This document shows positions 35,639 to 43,347 of a stretch of DNA of 64,000 bases, one piece after another; position 1 is the first letter of the stretch; the number at the start of each line of letters is the position of its first letter. The notes under the pieces were generated by a model. It had not been told where the DNA came from. It made no database searches and was given only the letters and a program-made list of their open reading frames with translations. This stretch comes from Nostoc sp. NMS8. Its GTDB lineage: Bacteria; Cyanobacteriota; Cyanobacteriia; Cyanobacteriales; Nostocaceae. The translations under genes were made by a program, and so were the position numbers. Where the stretch lies: contig NZ_JABXKK010000113.1 in the NCBI RefSeq assembly GCF_017115045.1, positions 62,001-126,000 on the forward strand, read 5' to 3'.

Positions 35639-35773
35639 ACTTTATTTGCCCAAATAAGCCTCTATAACTTTGGGATTAGCTTGAATCTCTGCGGGTGTAC
35701 CATCAGCTAAATTTTGCCCTTCGGCAAGTATCCAAACGCGATTGCACAAAGACATAATCACATTCATGTTGTG
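35639..35773 (-). pseudogene. LivG-like ATPase 3-prime fragment
   Basis: It encodes the last 44 residues of a paralogue (EHNMNVIMSLCNRVWILAEG...), ending in the same AYLGK and stop as the intact gene at 36281. Replacements versus the intact copy are conservative (D to N, V to I), so it comes from a once functional second copy. It is cut at 35773 exactly where hicB begins. Confidence 0.8.
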
Positions 35774-35774
35774 T

Positions 35775-35999
35775 TCAAGCCACTTTTAAAGACTTACCTA
35801 ATGTTTGTGGATCTGGTAAAGGCTGACCATCTTCTAAGTAAGATTCGATTAACATTTCCAAGACTTCCTGAGCATTTTTCAAAGCCTCCTCATAAGTGTC
35901 TCCATGAGTACAAGGCTGCATAATATCCGAGAAATCAGGTAATGAAACTACATAACATTCATCTTCGTTTGACCATTGAATTAATATTGTATATTTCAT
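35775..35999 (-). CDS. hicB: HicB family antitoxin
   Basis: The 74 residues (MKYTILIQWSNEDECYVVSLPDFSDIMQPCTHGDTYEEAL...) are a HicB partial RNase H-like fold; the normal C-terminal DNA-binding domain is absent, as in the short HicB form. Its ATG overlaps the hicA stop (ATGA). HicB neutralises the mRNA interferase HicA, but the hicA here carries an in-frame amber codon, so this antitoxin may have no local partner. Confidence 0.88.
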   Translation of the reverse strand: MKYTILIQWSNEDECYVVSLPDFSDIMQPCTHGDTYEEALKNAQEVLEMLIESYLEDGQPLPDPQTLGKSLKVA

Positions 36000-36226
36000 G
36001 CTTCTGGTTCCTTCTTTTCCTCGGTTTCTATCTTATTTAATTCTTCTATTGCTTCATTAACCTGCTTTTCTAAATATAGTTTAGCGTCGCTACCATCTTT
36101 ACCAGCAATGATAATAGCTTTAGATAATTTTGGATGTATCTATTTGCTATGACTTCCCTTTGCCGATTTATAGGTAAACCCTGATCGCAGTAATAAACTT
36201 TTCAGTTCTCTAATTTTCTTGGGCAT
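35996..36226 (-). pseudogene. hicA: hicA toxin gene with in-frame amber codon
   Basis: The frame from ATG 36226 reads MPKKIRELKSLLLRSGFTYK and then SAKGSHSK, hits TAG at 36142-36140 (codon 29), and continues IHPKLSKAIIIAGKDGSDAK to a TGA that overlaps hicB. Relatives have Trp (TGG) at that position (KGSHTKWIHP), so a single G-to-A change explains it. The catalytic His of GSH is still encoded. A ribosome site AAAAGG precedes the ATG. The toxin is presumably truncated to 28 residues. Confidence 0.85.
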
Positions 36227-36280
36227 ATACTAATTTGCCTTTTACCCAAGATTATTTGGGCATTTAACATGAGTATGAGT

Positions 36281-37063
36281 TTATTTGCCCAAATAAGCTT
36301 CTAGAACTTTGGGATTAGTTTGAATCTCCGAGGGTGTACCATCAGCCAAATTCTGTCCTTCGGCAAGTACCCAAACGCGATCGCACAAGGACATAACCAC
36401 ATCCATATTGTGTTCGATAATCAAAAAGGTCATGCCATCTTGACGGTTCCAAGTGATAATGCGATCGCAAATATCATCAATCAGCCTGGGATTCACCCCG
36501 GCGGCTGGCTCATCCAACAAAATTAACTTGGGATTAGTCATCAGCGCCCGTCCCATTTCTAGCAGCTTACGTTGTCCACCAGACAAGCAACCAGCATAAT
36601 CGTGTGCTTTTTTTGCCAAGCCCACTGATTCTAATAAAAACATTGCTCGCTCTTGGAGTTGCTTTTCTTCCTTAGCGACAATGTGCGGTTGCAACTGCAC
36701 CTGCCAAAAATTTTCACCCGTTTGCTTTTGCGCCGCCAGCAGCATATTTTCTAACACCGACAACCGCGAAAGAGTCCGTGCAACCTGAAAGGTGCGGATT
36801 ACACCCTGCTGGGCGATTTGATATGGTTGCAAATTGTGAATCGGTTCGCCGTCAAAAATCACTCGTCCCTTGTCGGGGCGGATGAAGTTTGAGAGTAAGT
36901 TAAATAAAGTAGTTTTACCAGCACCATTGGGGCCAATTAAGCCCGTAATGCTGCCTTTAGCAACTTCGATTTTCGCTTCATTAACTGCTTTGACACCGCC
37001 AAAGCTTTTAGAAAGTCCAGTGGCTACCAAAAGGGGAAGCGGAGATGAATAGTTATTTACCAA
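36281..37063 (-). CDS. LivG-type amino acid ABC transporter ATPase (NatA-like)
   Basis: Walker A GPNGAGKTT, signature LSGGQRKLLEMGRAL and Walker B LILLDEPAAGVNP are present, with the LivG-specific C-terminal EHNMDVVMSLCDRV and AYLGK. It resembles NatA of the cyanobacterial neutral amino acid transporter N-I. The gene overlaps the permease gene by 11 bases, so the two are translated as one unit. Binding protein, second permease and second ATPase are not in the window. Confidence 0.92.
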   Translation of the reverse strand: MVNNYSSPLPLLVATGLSKSFGGVKAVNEAKIEVAKGSITGLIGPNGAGKTTLFNLLSNFIRPDKGRVIFDGEPIHNLQPYQIAQQGVIRTFQVARTLSRLSVLENMLLAAQKQTGENFWQVQLQPHIVAKEEKQLQERAMFLLESVGLAKKAHDYAGCLSGGQRKLLEMGRALMTNPKLILLDEPAAGVNPRLIDDICDRIITWNRQDGMTFLIIEHNMDVVMSLCDRVWVLAEGQNLADGTPSEIQTNPKVLEAYLGK

Positions 37064-38186
37064 GGGTGAGTTCCTCCTTTTTCCCTAAGATACCTTGAGG
37101 ACGCCAAATCATCAGTACCATCAAAATTAATCCGATTACCATGATCCGAAATGCACCCAAACGGGCTTCATCAAGGGGAACGATTCTAGGTAATACTTCC
37201 CGCGTTAGCGCATCGTAAGTAAAGAAAATTACCGCACCTAAGATTGTGCCAACATTATTCCCAGAACCGCCTAAAATCACCATAATCCAAGTGTCAAAGG
37301 TAATTTGCGGTTGAAAATTATCAGGGTAAATAGCGCCCAGTTGCCAAGCGAAGAAAGCACCAGCGATGCCCGCGATCGCACCCCCTAACATTAATGATTG
37401 TAATTTATACCAAAAGACATTTTTTCCCAGTGCCTTGGGAATTTCTTCATCTTCGCGGATGGCTTTGAGAATTCTACCCCAAGGCGATCGCACCAAAATT
37501 TCTAACCGCCAGTATACAAGTGCTAAAACCAGCAGTAACACTAACATTAAACCTGCTTTTGGGTTGTAATTATACAGTCCAATTACCCCAGAAACATAAA
37601 TTGCTGCCGCCAAAACTGCTAACACAATTCCTACACCCAAGCGCGATGCAAATTCTTGCTTGCTAGTTGTCCTTTTGCCTAAATCAGTAGTCCGAGATAT
37701 TTGGGTAGTACGAATCCATCGCCACAACGTAAAGAAAGTTACAGCAGCTAGCAGCGTTAACAACCCAATCATCCCAAATCTGACAAACAAATTCGGTTCT
37801 GAGGATAGGGGTATGGAATAACTTTGCACACCAAACGCCCCAGAAATCCAGGTGTCACCGACAGGTAAATCTTGATTATTCACCACCAAACGAATTAATT
37901 CACCCGTACCAATGGTGACAATTCCTAGATAATCTTCTCGTAAGCGTAGAGTTGCAAAACCAATTATCAAACCCAACAAAGCGGCGACAATTGCCCCAGC
38001 TATTGCCGATATCAGTAGGGGTACACCCTTTAAGCTTAACAATACGGTTGTATATGCTCCCAGAGTCATGAAAGCAATATGACCAAAGTTAATTAACCCC
38101 GTAAAACCCCACTGTAAATTGAGTCCTAGTGCGAATAAAGCGAAAAGTGCTGTAGAAATTGCTAAGAAAATTAGATAGTCAACCAT
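37053..38186 (-). CDS. LivM-type branched-chain/neutral amino acid permease (NatC-like)
   Basis: A 377-residue permease with about nine to ten membrane segments (ALFALGLNLQWGFTGLINFGH at the start; GGSGNNVGTILGAV near the end) and the cytoplasmic coupling loop REDEEIPKALGKN. This fits LivM/NatC. It precedes and overlaps the ATPase gene. An insertion at residues about 160-185 (RTTQISRTTDLGKRTTSKQEF) is larger than in LivM of other bacteria but common in cyanobacterial copies. Confidence 0.92.
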   Translation of the reverse strand: MVDYLIFLAISTALFALFALGLNLQWGFTGLINFGHIAFMTLGAYTTVLLSLKGVPLLISAIAGAIVAALLGLIIGFATLRLREDYLGIVTIGTGELIRLVVNNQDLPVGDTWISGAFGVQSYSIPLSSEPNLFVRFGMIGLLTLLAAVTFFTLWRWIRTTQISRTTDLGKRTTSKQEFASRLGVGIVLAVLAAAIYVSGVIGLYNYNPKAGLMLVLLLVLALVYWRLEILVRSPWGRILKAIREDEEIPKALGKNVFWYKLQSLMLGGAIAGIAGAFFAWQLGAIYPDNFQPQITFDTWIMVILGGSGNNVGTILGAVIFFTYDALTREVLPRIVPLDEARLGAFRIMVIGLILMVLMIWRPQGILGKKEELTLGK

Positions 38187-38204
38187 ATTAAATTATTTGG
38201 TCAT

Positions 38205-38290
38205 TTGTCATTTGTCATTGGTCATTGGTCATTTGTTATTAATTATCTCCCCTGCTCCCCTGCTCCCCTGCTCCCCTGCCCCTCTGCCCC
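38205..38290. repeat. Two short tandem repeat tracts
   Basis: GTCATTT/GTCATTG units (38205-38237) followed by about four copies of CCCTGCT (38247-38280). Both are typical spacer repeats of filamentous cyanobacteria. Confidence 0.65.
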
Positions 38291-38387
38291 CTCGTCGGGC
38301 GAATAAATTTTAGCGTAGCTTGAGCGTAGCTAATTTTATGGGAATACTATCTATTGTTGGTGTTTGCTGGTAGGGAATAATTGACGT

Positions 38388-38585
38388 ATGAATTTGCTGC
38401 GACTGAGAATGCATCATCTAATCGAGCAATTAGGTGATGACGATTTGCAAGACATTTGGAACGTTCTGGAAGGTTTATATTATGACTTTTATATGCTCAA
38501 AGCGATACAACAGGTTAAGCGATCGCAGCAACCGTGGGATATCTTAACCCATGAAGAAGCGGTAAGACTGTTGATGTTTTTCTGA
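38388..38585 (+). CDS. Antitoxin of a RelE-like toxin-antitoxin pair
   Basis: The 65-residue product (MNLLRLRMHHLIEQLGDDDLQDIWNVLEGL...) ends EEAVRLLMFF. I recognise it as the small partner that precedes RelE/ParE-like toxins in many cyanobacteria. It is helical and acidic, with no visible DNA-binding ribbon. The toxin gene follows after 62 bases. Confidence 0.75.
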   Translation: MNLLRLRMHHLIEQLGDDDLQDIWNVLEGLYYDFYMLKAIQQVKRSQQPWDILTHEEAVRLLMFF

Positions 38586-38647
38586 TTCAGCAGCGCTTTC
38601 TTTTCTAATGCCAGTGGCCCCTCAAGTTTTGGTGAAGGTAACGCCCA

Positions 38648-38905
38648 GTGAGTCTGGAAATGCGCTATGCAAGGTCTTTTTTACTAGACCTGAAGAATTT
38701 AGAACCTGCCGCCTACGAGCGGGTGCATGATTTTGTTTTTATTGAGTTAGCCCAAAAGTGGCAGTTGAGTGATTTACAAGAACTACGACAGCTTGATGGT
38801 GAAGGCATTTTTCACCGCTTCACCCTAGATAATTATCTGATTGGTATAGAAATCAGGGGTGAAATTGTGAAATTTCTGCGTGTCATTCCTATGCCAGATG
38901 TTTAA
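38648..38905 (+). CDS. RelE/ParE-like toxin
   Basis: The 85 residues (MSLEMRYARSFLLDLKNLEPAAYERVHDFVF...) have the RelE-superfamily layout: an N-terminal strand, two helices, then YLIGIEIRGEIVKFLRVIPM as the final beta-strands. The basic residues of the RNase site can be Arg74/Arg79-type positions but I cannot assign them firmly. Start is GTG 38648 (an ATG at 38660 is an alternative). Together with the upstream gene it forms a type II pair. Confidence 0.78.
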   Translation: MSLEMRYARSFLLDLKNLEPAAYERVHDFVFIELAQKWQLSDLQELRQLDGEGIFHRFTLDNYLIGIEIRGEIVKFLRVIPMPDV

Positions 38906-39017
38906 ACTGAGGAGTTAAGGGAACACTGAAAACTGTAAACTGTATAAGGCTAGGCAGGGATCGCTATAACCTTACATTAAACTGGTTTTTGAAAAACACT
39001 TTATTTGAGATTTCCCT

Positions 39018-40604
39018 ATGGATGCTAGGGCACTTTGGCAACGATACCAAAACTGGTTATATTTCCACGAGGGATTGGGATTGTACTTAGACGTAAGTCG
39101 AATACAGTTCGATGATGCCTTTGTGGAATCGTTGCAGCCGAAGTTTGACAAGGCGTTTGCGGATATGGCTCAACTAGAGAAGGGTGCGATCGCAAATCCT
39201 GATGAGAACCGCATGGTTGGACACTACTGGCTGCGAAATCCTGATTTAGCGCCAACTCCAGAACTTACACAAGAAATAGTCCAAACCCTAGAACAAATCG
39301 AAGCTTTTGCGGAAAAAGTCCAAACAGGTGCTATTCATCCTCCCAGAGCAAGCCGCTTTACGGATATTATTTCCATCGGCATTGGTGGTTCCGCCCTCGG
39401 CCCCCAATTCGTCGCGGAAGCTCTCGCTCCTGATTTCCCGCCCCTGAAAATTCACTTTATCGATAACAACGATCCCGCAGGTATCGATCGCGTTCTCAAT
39501 CATCTGCGAAATAGCCTCGCCAGCACTCTGGTATTGGTGATCTCCAAATCTGGAGGAACACCAGAACCCCGCAACGGCATGATTGAAGTTAAAAAAGCCT
39601 ACGCCGGACACAATTTGGAGTTTGCTCAATATGCGGTAGCAATTACCAGCGTTGATAGCAACCTCGATAAACTAGCCAAAGAAGAAGGCTGGCTAGCCAG
39701 ATTTCCCATGTATGACTGGGTAGGAGGACGTACCTCAGAAATGTCTGCTGTGGGGCTAGTACCCGCCGCATTACAGGGGATTGATGTTCGTGCCATCCTA
39801 GATGGTGCAAAAGAGATGGATGACGCTACCCGCGTCCCAGATGTGAAAAACAACCCAGCAGCCTTACTCGCCTTGTCTTGGTACTTTACTGGCAATGGCA
39901 AGGGCGAAAAAGATATGGTTGTCCTACCTTACAAGGACAGCTTATTTTTGTTCAGCCGCTATTTGCAACAGCTGGTGATGGAATCCTTGGGCAAAGAAAA
40001 AGACTTAGATGGCAAAGTTGTTCATCAAGGCATCGCCGTTTATGGCAACAAAGGCTCAACAGACCAACACGCTTACGTCCAGCAGTTACGCGAAGGTGTA
40101 GCGAATTTCTTTGCTACCTTCATCGAAGTGTTGGAAGATCGTCAGGGCCCATCTACTGAAATAGATCCGGGAGTTACATCAGGTGATTATCTTTCCGGTT
40201 TTCTCCAAGGAACCCGACAAGCGCTTTATGAAAATCACCGCGATTCCATTACAGTTACGATTCCCCAAGTTAATCCCCGAACTGTAGGGGCATTAATTGC
40301 GTTGTATGAACGCGCTGTTGGTTTATACGCTAGTTTGGTTAACGTCAACGCCTACCATCAACCAGGAGTAGAAGCTGGCAAAAAAGCTGCCGCCTCCATT
40401 CTGGATTTGCAAACACGAGTGGTAGCAGTATTACAAAAAGAAAAAACTCCCCTTTCTCTTGACGAACTCGCCGAAAAAGCAGGCGCATCAGATCAAGTTG
40501 AGGCAATTTACAAGATTTTGCGTCATATCCACGCCAATCAGCGAGGTGTAGTTTTACAAGGTGATCTTCAGAAACCCGGTAGTTTGACGGTTTCTGCTAG
40601 CTGA
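39018..40604 (+). CDS. pgi: Glucose-6-phosphate isomerase
   Basis: Interconverts glucose-6-phosphate and fructose-6-phosphate in glycolysis, the oxidative pentose phosphate route and glycogen metabolism. Motifs SIGIGGSALGPQF, SKSGGTPEPRNGM and GNKGSTDQHAYVQQL are intact. The 528-residue form with the MDARALWQRYQNWL start is the cyanobacterial type. It is monocistronic with a terminator directly after. Confidence 0.97.
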   Translation: MDARALWQRYQNWLYFHEGLGLYLDVSRIQFDDAFVESLQPKFDKAFADMAQLEKGAIANPDENRMVGHYWLRNPDLAPTPELTQEIVQTLEQIEAFAEKVQTGAIHPPRASRFTDIISIGIGGSALGPQFVAEALAPDFPPLKIHFIDNNDPAGIDRVLNHLRNSLASTLVLVISKSGGTPEPRNGMIEVKKAYAGHNLEFAQYAVAITSVDSNLDKLAKEEGWLARFPMYDWVGGRTSEMSAVGLVPAALQGIDVRAILDGAKEMDDATRVPDVKNNPAALLALSWYFTGNGKGEKDMVVLPYKDSLFLFSRYLQQLVMESLGKEKDLDGKVVHQGIAVYGNKGSTDQHAYVQQLREGVANFFATFIEVLEDRQGPSTEIDPGVTSGDYLSGFLQGTRQALYENHRDSITVTIPQVNPRTVGALIALYERAVGLYASLVNVNAYHQPGVEAGKKAAASILDLQTRVVAVLQKEKTPLSLDELAEKAGASDQVEAIYKILRHIHANQRGVVLQGDLQKPGSLTVSAS

Positions 40605-40636
40605 TAGCTCTAGTCTAAATATCACATTTTGTCCAT

Positions 40637-40664
40637 AATTGTTGTATCAGCAACAATTTTTTAT
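40637..40664 (+). terminator. Terminator of pgi
   Basis: AATTGTTG / CAACAATT stem, 6-base loop, followed by TTTT. Confidence 0.8.
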
Positions 40665-40667
40665 TGT

Positions 40668-40711
40668 GAAGCATCCTAGATAGAAGATATATCTTCCGTC
40701 TAGGATGCTTC
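40668..40711. other. Long composite hairpin after pgi
   Basis: Perfect 13-bp outer stem GAAGCATCCTAGA / TCTAGGATGCTTC encloses the self-complementary GAAGATATATCTTC at 40683-40696. The 44-base structure directly follows the pgi terminator and is not repeated in this window. It may be a bidirectional attenuator or repeat. Confidence 0.6.
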
Positions 40712-40754
40712 ATCGTATAATTCGTAATTTGCAATTAACTTCTCTCTGGGTTCT

Positions 40755-40808
40755 CAATACTATTCGGTTAAGGCAAGAGACGCGATGAATTGCCGTCTCT
40801 ACAATAAT
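40755..40808. repeat. Dispersed hairpin repeat, copy B
   Basis: Matches 30087-30140 over 54 bases with one mismatch; contains stem GAGACG / CGTCTC. Both copies are intergenic. Confidence 0.75.
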
Positions 40809-40898
40809 TATTCTTTCGTCTTGACCATAGAGCCACAGAAAACAGAAAAAACAAGAAATTTTACGAGTCACCTTAAAAGAGCTAGTCCTAAGTAATTA

Positions 40899-41558
40899 CT
40901 AATGACTAGTTACCATGAGGCGTTGACTAAAGTAACTCTTGGGTAAGAAACAGCGATCGAGTAAAAAAGGATTATTGTTATTTTCACACGAAAAAGTACC
41001 TGGCTTATCCCGATGACAAAATGGTGGTACGATTCCCCAATGTTCTGCCAACCAAATCCAGTATCCTATTTCAATTCTGCCGTAGCTTGAGACCGTGAGA
41101 ATCTCTCCAACACTGTTGTTAATAGATACTAAATCTGAAGATGATTTGATTTCAATTAACAGCCAAGCTAACTCATCTACAGAAAAATAATAGCCGTTTT
41201 CGGCAGCGATATCAACAAACTGTTGTGGGTCTTTAGCTATTAGCAATTCTTCTTTAAGAGATGGGGTTTTTTGTGCAACATCAAAAAGATCCCAAATTTG
41301 TCTTCTCGTAATTAGAAACCAGGCAAGTTCTTCTGCGGTTAAATTGTAACCATTTTCTGTTGCTAATTTGAGAAATGGCTCAAGGCTATCGGTTTCTGCT
41401 AGTTGACTTTTTAACTGGAAAGTTTGCTCTACTAGTGACAAAAAATCAATAAGTTTTTGCCATGTAAGTTTGTCAAAATTTTTGTTAACTTTTATTTTTT
41501 CTTTCCAATAAATGTATTTATCTTCTTTAAGAAAGAAATTCCAAATTTGATAATACAT
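40899..41558 (-). CDS. Protein with two Nif11-like domains
   Basis: Residues about 36-83 (FLKLATENGYNLTAEELAWFL) and 88-136 (FVDIAAENGYYFSVDELAWLL) are both Nif11-type helical domains, which serve as leaders of some ribosomally made peptides or occur in nitrogen-fixation loci. The C-terminal 80 residues are different (SYGRIEIGYWIWLAEHWGIV) with Cys181, Cys191 and Cys203. No GG or GA leader-cleavage site is obvious and no maturation enzyme is adjacent, so a peptide precursor role is unproven. It stands 405 bases downstream of the AAA+/nuclease operon on the same strand. Confidence 0.75.
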   Translation of the reverse strand: MYYQIWNFFLKEDKYIYWKEKIKVNKNFDKLTWQKLIDFLSLVEQTFQLKSQLAETDSLEPFLKLATENGYNLTAEELAWFLITRRQIWDLFDVAQKTPSLKEELLIAKDPQQFVDIAAENGYYFSVDELAWLLIEIKSSSDLVSINNSVGEILTVSSYGRIEIGYWIWLAEHWGIVPPFCHRDKPGTFSCENNNNPFLLDRCFLPKSYFSQRLMVTSH

Positions 41559-41963
41559 GGGTCATTTTACCTAAGTTTTAAACTTGGTAGATATTTTTGA
41601 TTAATGAATACCAGTGTAGTAAGTATAATGTGTTTCTTCGACAGTACTAAATCTACTATCTTATGTAAATGAAGTCACACAGTGGCTCAGTATAAATTTT
41701 CTGTAAAGTTTGTCACTACAAATAACATTTACTGAGGAAAAGATGAAGGATTGCGATACCTGGAATTGGCTGAACTAAGCTTTTTGTTGAATATCATAAA
41801 ATCAAATTAAGTCAATAGATAGTATTAATTATTTATGAATGAATCAACTGCAAAACAACCTGCACTTCATTTATTTTTGACGTAGACGCAGAGAGGCTTG
41901 CCGCAGGCTACCACAGAGATGCAGAGAACACAGAGGTAATAAAAGAGATATATTTTGCTATCT
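41559..41963. other. Intergenic region with spacer repeat
   Basis: AT-rich, no gene. Positions 41881-41935 hold the common cyanobacterial spacer repeat GACGCAGAGAGGCTTGCCG ... ACCACAGAGATGCAGAG. Confidence 0.5.
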
Positions 41964-43337
41964 TTAGCTCATAGGTAAATCGCGGAGAAAGTAAAAGCGA
42001 TCGCTCTTCCAATCACTACCCTTAATTCGCCCCAAATAGCCTGTTAATGGTGAAGAAAGTTCAATCAGAGTTTCGTGCATTTCTGCTGTTTTTATTGGCT
42101 GTGGCGGATGTGAGCCAAAATACGCACCATGTAGAGATTCAACACCAGCAAATTCTATACCTGAGTTTTCTAAATAGTTTTTGACAAGCTGAACAATGTG
42201 CGATCGCAACCTTATAGATTGTTCAACTTTATCGATATAAGTATTAATTTTATCTTCAGCTAAACCAAAGGGAACTTGTTGCAAACACTCTTTTAGTTCT
42301 AATAAGTTGATAGAATTTTTGTAGTGTGCTTGCAGTTCAACTAGTTTTTGCAGTGTTTCAGGGCTAATAACATTCATTTGATTTTCGGTAGCTGTTCTTA
42401 ATGCGTAAAAATTTAATTCTCCGGCGGCTACAATTAATTTAATAGAATTGTCATACTGAAATTTACCAAGATGGTTCATACCTATTTTTAGTAATTGTGC
42501 AGGTGTACCATCAGGAACTTTCTCAGTTTTAGTTGCTTTGCACTCTCCTACTATTGGATAAGGTTGTTCAGCATAAAAATCCATGCCTCCTGCGCCACCC
42601 GTTGCATCTGGATTCAAACCTGAACCTGTAAAGCCTAATTTTAGTAATCCTCTACGAACCAATTTTTCAAATGTATGTCCATCGCTAGAGTTCCCAACTT
42701 CAGCAATTTTATGAATCCAAGGTAAGTCTAAATCTAATGGATTGGTTGGTTTATCGCTACTCCAACCCAAAAATACTTTGATATCGTCGTCTAATTGTTT
42801 GGCTGCTGGCTGGCTAATGCTTAGGGATGCGATCGCACTCTGCAATTCCTCCAATTCATGATGTAGCGGGGGTTCTAGCTTTTCTAACTGGTGTTTGCGT
42901 TGGGCGAAAGTGCGATCGTTTATTACTGGGTTGGCTTCAGAAACCGTTAGAGAATTAGGTAAACTAACAAATTTTCCTAGCTTTTCCTGAATATTGGGAT
43001 TTACTAATATTTCTTGTAACTGAGGTAACTGATAGACACGCAAATAAGCCAAGAAAAGATACTGTTGTTTTTGTAGTGTCTCCTTTAATACTTTTGGTGT
43101 CCATATTGTTAATTTAGACAAAATATCTAATGGCTTAGTCTCGTCTAAAATTTGGCAAAGTTCACATTTAGCCCAAGCTTTAATTGAAGCTGAAGAGTCA
43201 GCAGGATAAAGTGCAAATCTCTGCCCAGGACGAATAAACATCTTGGGTAAAGCTGCAATTGTTCGCCCCTGTATTAAAGCTTCAATATCAGGGACGGGTA
43301 AACACAGTGCTGTTGGCATTGAAAACTGCTGATTCAT
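41964..43337 (-). CDS. Mrr-like PD-(D/E)XK nuclease protein
   Basis: The 457-residue protein has a central restriction-endonuclease-like core (about 218-300): conserved Glu224 in GHTFEKLVRRGLLKLGF, Asp253 in GGAGGMDFYAE and Glu265-x-Lys267 in VGECKATK, the complete D-ExK active site of the Mrr/Holliday-resolvase-like type. The N-terminal 110 residues (LCLPVPDIEALIQGRTIAALP, PGQRFALYP) are beta-rich and may be a PUA/ASCH-like recognition domain. The C-terminal 130 residues are unassigned. It is the last gene of a three-gene operon, 10 bases after the ATPase gene. Confidence 0.82.
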   Translation of the reverse strand: MNQQFSMPTALCLPVPDIEALIQGRTIAALPKMFIRPGQRFALYPADSSASIKAWAKCELCQILDETKPLDILSKLTIWTPKVLKETLQKQQYLFLAYLRVYQLPQLQEILVNPNIQEKLGKFVSLPNSLTVSEANPVINDRTFAQRKHQLEKLEPPLHHELEELQSAIASLSISQPAAKQLDDDIKVFLGWSSDKPTNPLDLDLPWIHKIAEVGNSSDGHTFEKLVRRGLLKLGFTGSGLNPDATGGAGGMDFYAEQPYPIVGECKATKTEKVPDGTPAQLLKIGMNHLGKFQYDNSIKLIVAAGELNFYALRTATENQMNVISPETLQKLVELQAHYKNSINLLELKECLQQVPFGLAEDKINTYIDKVEQSIRLRSHIVQLVKNYLENSGIEFAGVESLHGAYFGSHPPQPIKTAEMHETLIELSSPLTGYLGRIKGSDWKSDRFYFLRDLPMS

Positions 43338-43347
43338 TTCTAATTAG

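Noticed and set aside
36140..36142. Amber codon of hicA as programmed readthrough or pyrrolysine
   Set aside because: No readthrough context or structure is visible and cyanobacteria are not known for pyrrolysine use; loss of function is simpler.
38205..38290. Repeats that could suggest a CRISPR array
   Set aside because: Units are heptamers without spacers of regular length and no cas genes are near; they are short tandem repeats.
40899..41558. Double-Nif11 protein as a lanthipeptide precursor
   Set aside because: No leader-cleavage GG/GA motif at the end of the Nif11 part and no LanM-type enzyme, so I list it as an unknown protein instead.
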